From the NCBI GenBank assembly GCA_946006895.1, contig CAMFZO010000006.1:1-22160 (forward strand): a stretch of 22,160 bases of DNA, given 5' to 3'. Below the pieces are notes generated by a model. It had not been told where the DNA came from and did no database searches. It saw only the letters and a list, made by a program, of their open reading frames with translations. Shown in pieces: positions 21,517 through 22,160 of this stretch. The position numbers and the translations under genes were made by a program. This DNA is from an uncultured Clostridia bacterium. Lineage in GTDB: Bacteria > Bacillota > Clostridia > Oscillospirales > Oscillospiraceae. The stretch's first letter is position 1. Every line of letters begins with the position of its first letter.

Positions 21517-22160
21517 TCAAAACGGGTTTCCCCATTTCCGTATCAGCTCCGCACGTTCCTCTTCGTTCGCACGGTAATAGTCCTCATACATGTCCTCCTC
21601 CCATTTTGCCCTGGGAGGCTTCTCTCCCTCTACAACGCTCGTCTGCTGGGTCCGTATGTAATAGGCAATGGCCAGCGCCATCACGCAGTCATCGTGGGCG
21701 CCATCGACAGCCTCAGCCCTGCCCTGTTCGTTTCTTGCGAATGTCAGCATCTCATACAGTGTCTCCACATCGTCCACCAGCTCCGCGTGTTCCCGCATGA
21801 TCTGCACCAGTCCGGCGATAATAACAGGTCGTGTTTTGCTGTCTGTGAGGAAGCCCACCGACATTCGGAATTTGTGCGTGATGCTGTCCTCCACCTGCCG
21901 CAGAAACAGCTTTGGATACCGCAGCCGCTGCAGCTCCTTGTTCGGGTGCGAGCTGAAATTCGCCTCAATGCCTATGAGCGCCGTGTTGTACCATTTTCCC
22001 AGGCAGTACACTTCCCTGGCAAACAGATCCTCGTCGGTCCTGACGCGGTATTTTGCCACCAGGCGCCCGCTGCTGTTGTCGAGCACCTGTGCGACGAACC
22101 AGTCGCTTCCCTCTCCCGCCGAGTCGCAGCCGATCACGTAGGGATGTCCCTTCTTCGGTT
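21517..22160 (-). CDS. Phage terminase large subunit, C-terminal nuclease part (5' end outside window)
   Basis: The frame stays open to the window edge, where it reads PKKGHPY before VIGCDSAGEGSDWF, so the gene begins beyond 22160 and the GTG at 22137 is not the real start. What remains is the RNase H-like nuclease domain: the first strand with Asp in GCDSAGEGSD, a second acidic residue in IGIEANFSS, and the late acidic pair in GAHDDCVMALAIAYY. This domain cuts the DNA concatemer during packaging. The ATPase half with its Walker motifs should lie to the right. The C terminus is acidic and charged (EEDMYEDYYRANEEERAELIRKWGNPF). It is the first visible gene of the late cluster. Confidence 0.88.
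   Translation of the reverse strand, partial: PKKGHPYVIGCDSAGEGSDWFVAQVLDNSSGRLVAKYRVRTDEDLFAREVYCLGKWYNTALIGIEANFSSHPNKELQRLRYPKLFLRQVEDSITHKFRMSVGFLTDSKTRPVIIAGLVQIMREHAELVDDVETLYEMLTFARNEQGRAEAVDGAHDDCVMALAIAYYIRTQQTSVVEGEKPPRAKWEEDMYEDYYRANEEERAELIRKWGNPF

Larger units (their letters stand above)
6696..22160 (-). mobile_element. Prophage, structural/late end (partial; continues past the right edge)
   Basis: From the cotJC junction to the window edge every convincing gene lies on the - strand and is phage-like: terminase, small protein, hub, portal, candidate ejection protein and giant polyvalent protein. Genes are packed with 4-base overlaps or gaps of 16-50 bases, except for the 173 bases after the terminase. 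Capsid, tail, lysis, integrase and repressor genes must lie further right if the element is complete. Portal, hub and ejection-like proteins followed by a giant injected protein suggest a podovirus-like virion (inference). Confidence 0.85.

Overview
The window looks like the chromosome of a spore-forming Gram-positive of the Clostridia, probably a gut Oscillospirales-type organism (inference). The reasons are a CotJC spore-coat gene, a CotH protein carried on S-layer homology (SLH) domains, AGGAGG-type ribosome binding sites, sigma-A promoters with 17-base spacers, and moderately high GC. A host block fills about bases 1-6695. The left end of a prophage fills about 6696-22160 and runs off the right edge.

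Host block. A small double peptidoglycan-binding-domain protein (66-596) and a secreted CotH-kinase protein with three SLH repeats (712-2961) lie on the + strand. A shared bidirectional terminator separates them from a - strand polar amino-acid ABC importer operon: lipoprotein binding protein, then permease, then ATPase (5224 down to 3010). Upstream of the importer promoter lies a hairpin-rich intergenic element of about 150 bp (5368-5524). Part of a second copy occurs at 1-50 in the opposite orientation, with compensatory base changes in its main stem. A DEDDh exonuclease gene with its own promoter and terminator follows (5570-6133).

Junction. At 6183-6701 lies the 3' part of a cotJC/manganese-catalase-type gene. 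All five predicted metal ligands remain, but about 35 N-terminal residues are gone and unrelated sequence replaces them, exactly where prophage DNA begins. The simplest reading is a prophage integrated in the 5' part of cotJC, with the missing start (and probably cotJA/cotJB) at the far end of the element beyond the window.

Prophage. All genes read on the - strand, right to left: the C-terminal nuclease part of the large terminase (cut by the window edge), a 60-aa coiled-coil protein, a beta-propeller-like hub/stabilisation protein, a portal protein with a zinc-ribbon insertion, a Gly/Ala-rich 360-aa candidate ejection protein, and a 3111-aa giant 'polyvalent' protein. The giant carries an HExxH metallopeptidase, an LPD3-like module in a conspicuously AT-rich cassette, an ADP-ribosyltransferase module split by a coiled coil, an LPD38-like region with a membrane segment, and C-terminal helical repeats. 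The order suggests a podovirus-like particle that injects the giant with its DNA (inference). A 58-codon gene with a strong ribosome binding site is nested out of frame inside the giant gene. No capsid, tail tube, lysis, integrase or repressor gene is visible here. I saw no rRNA, tRNA, CRISPR array or insertion sequence.
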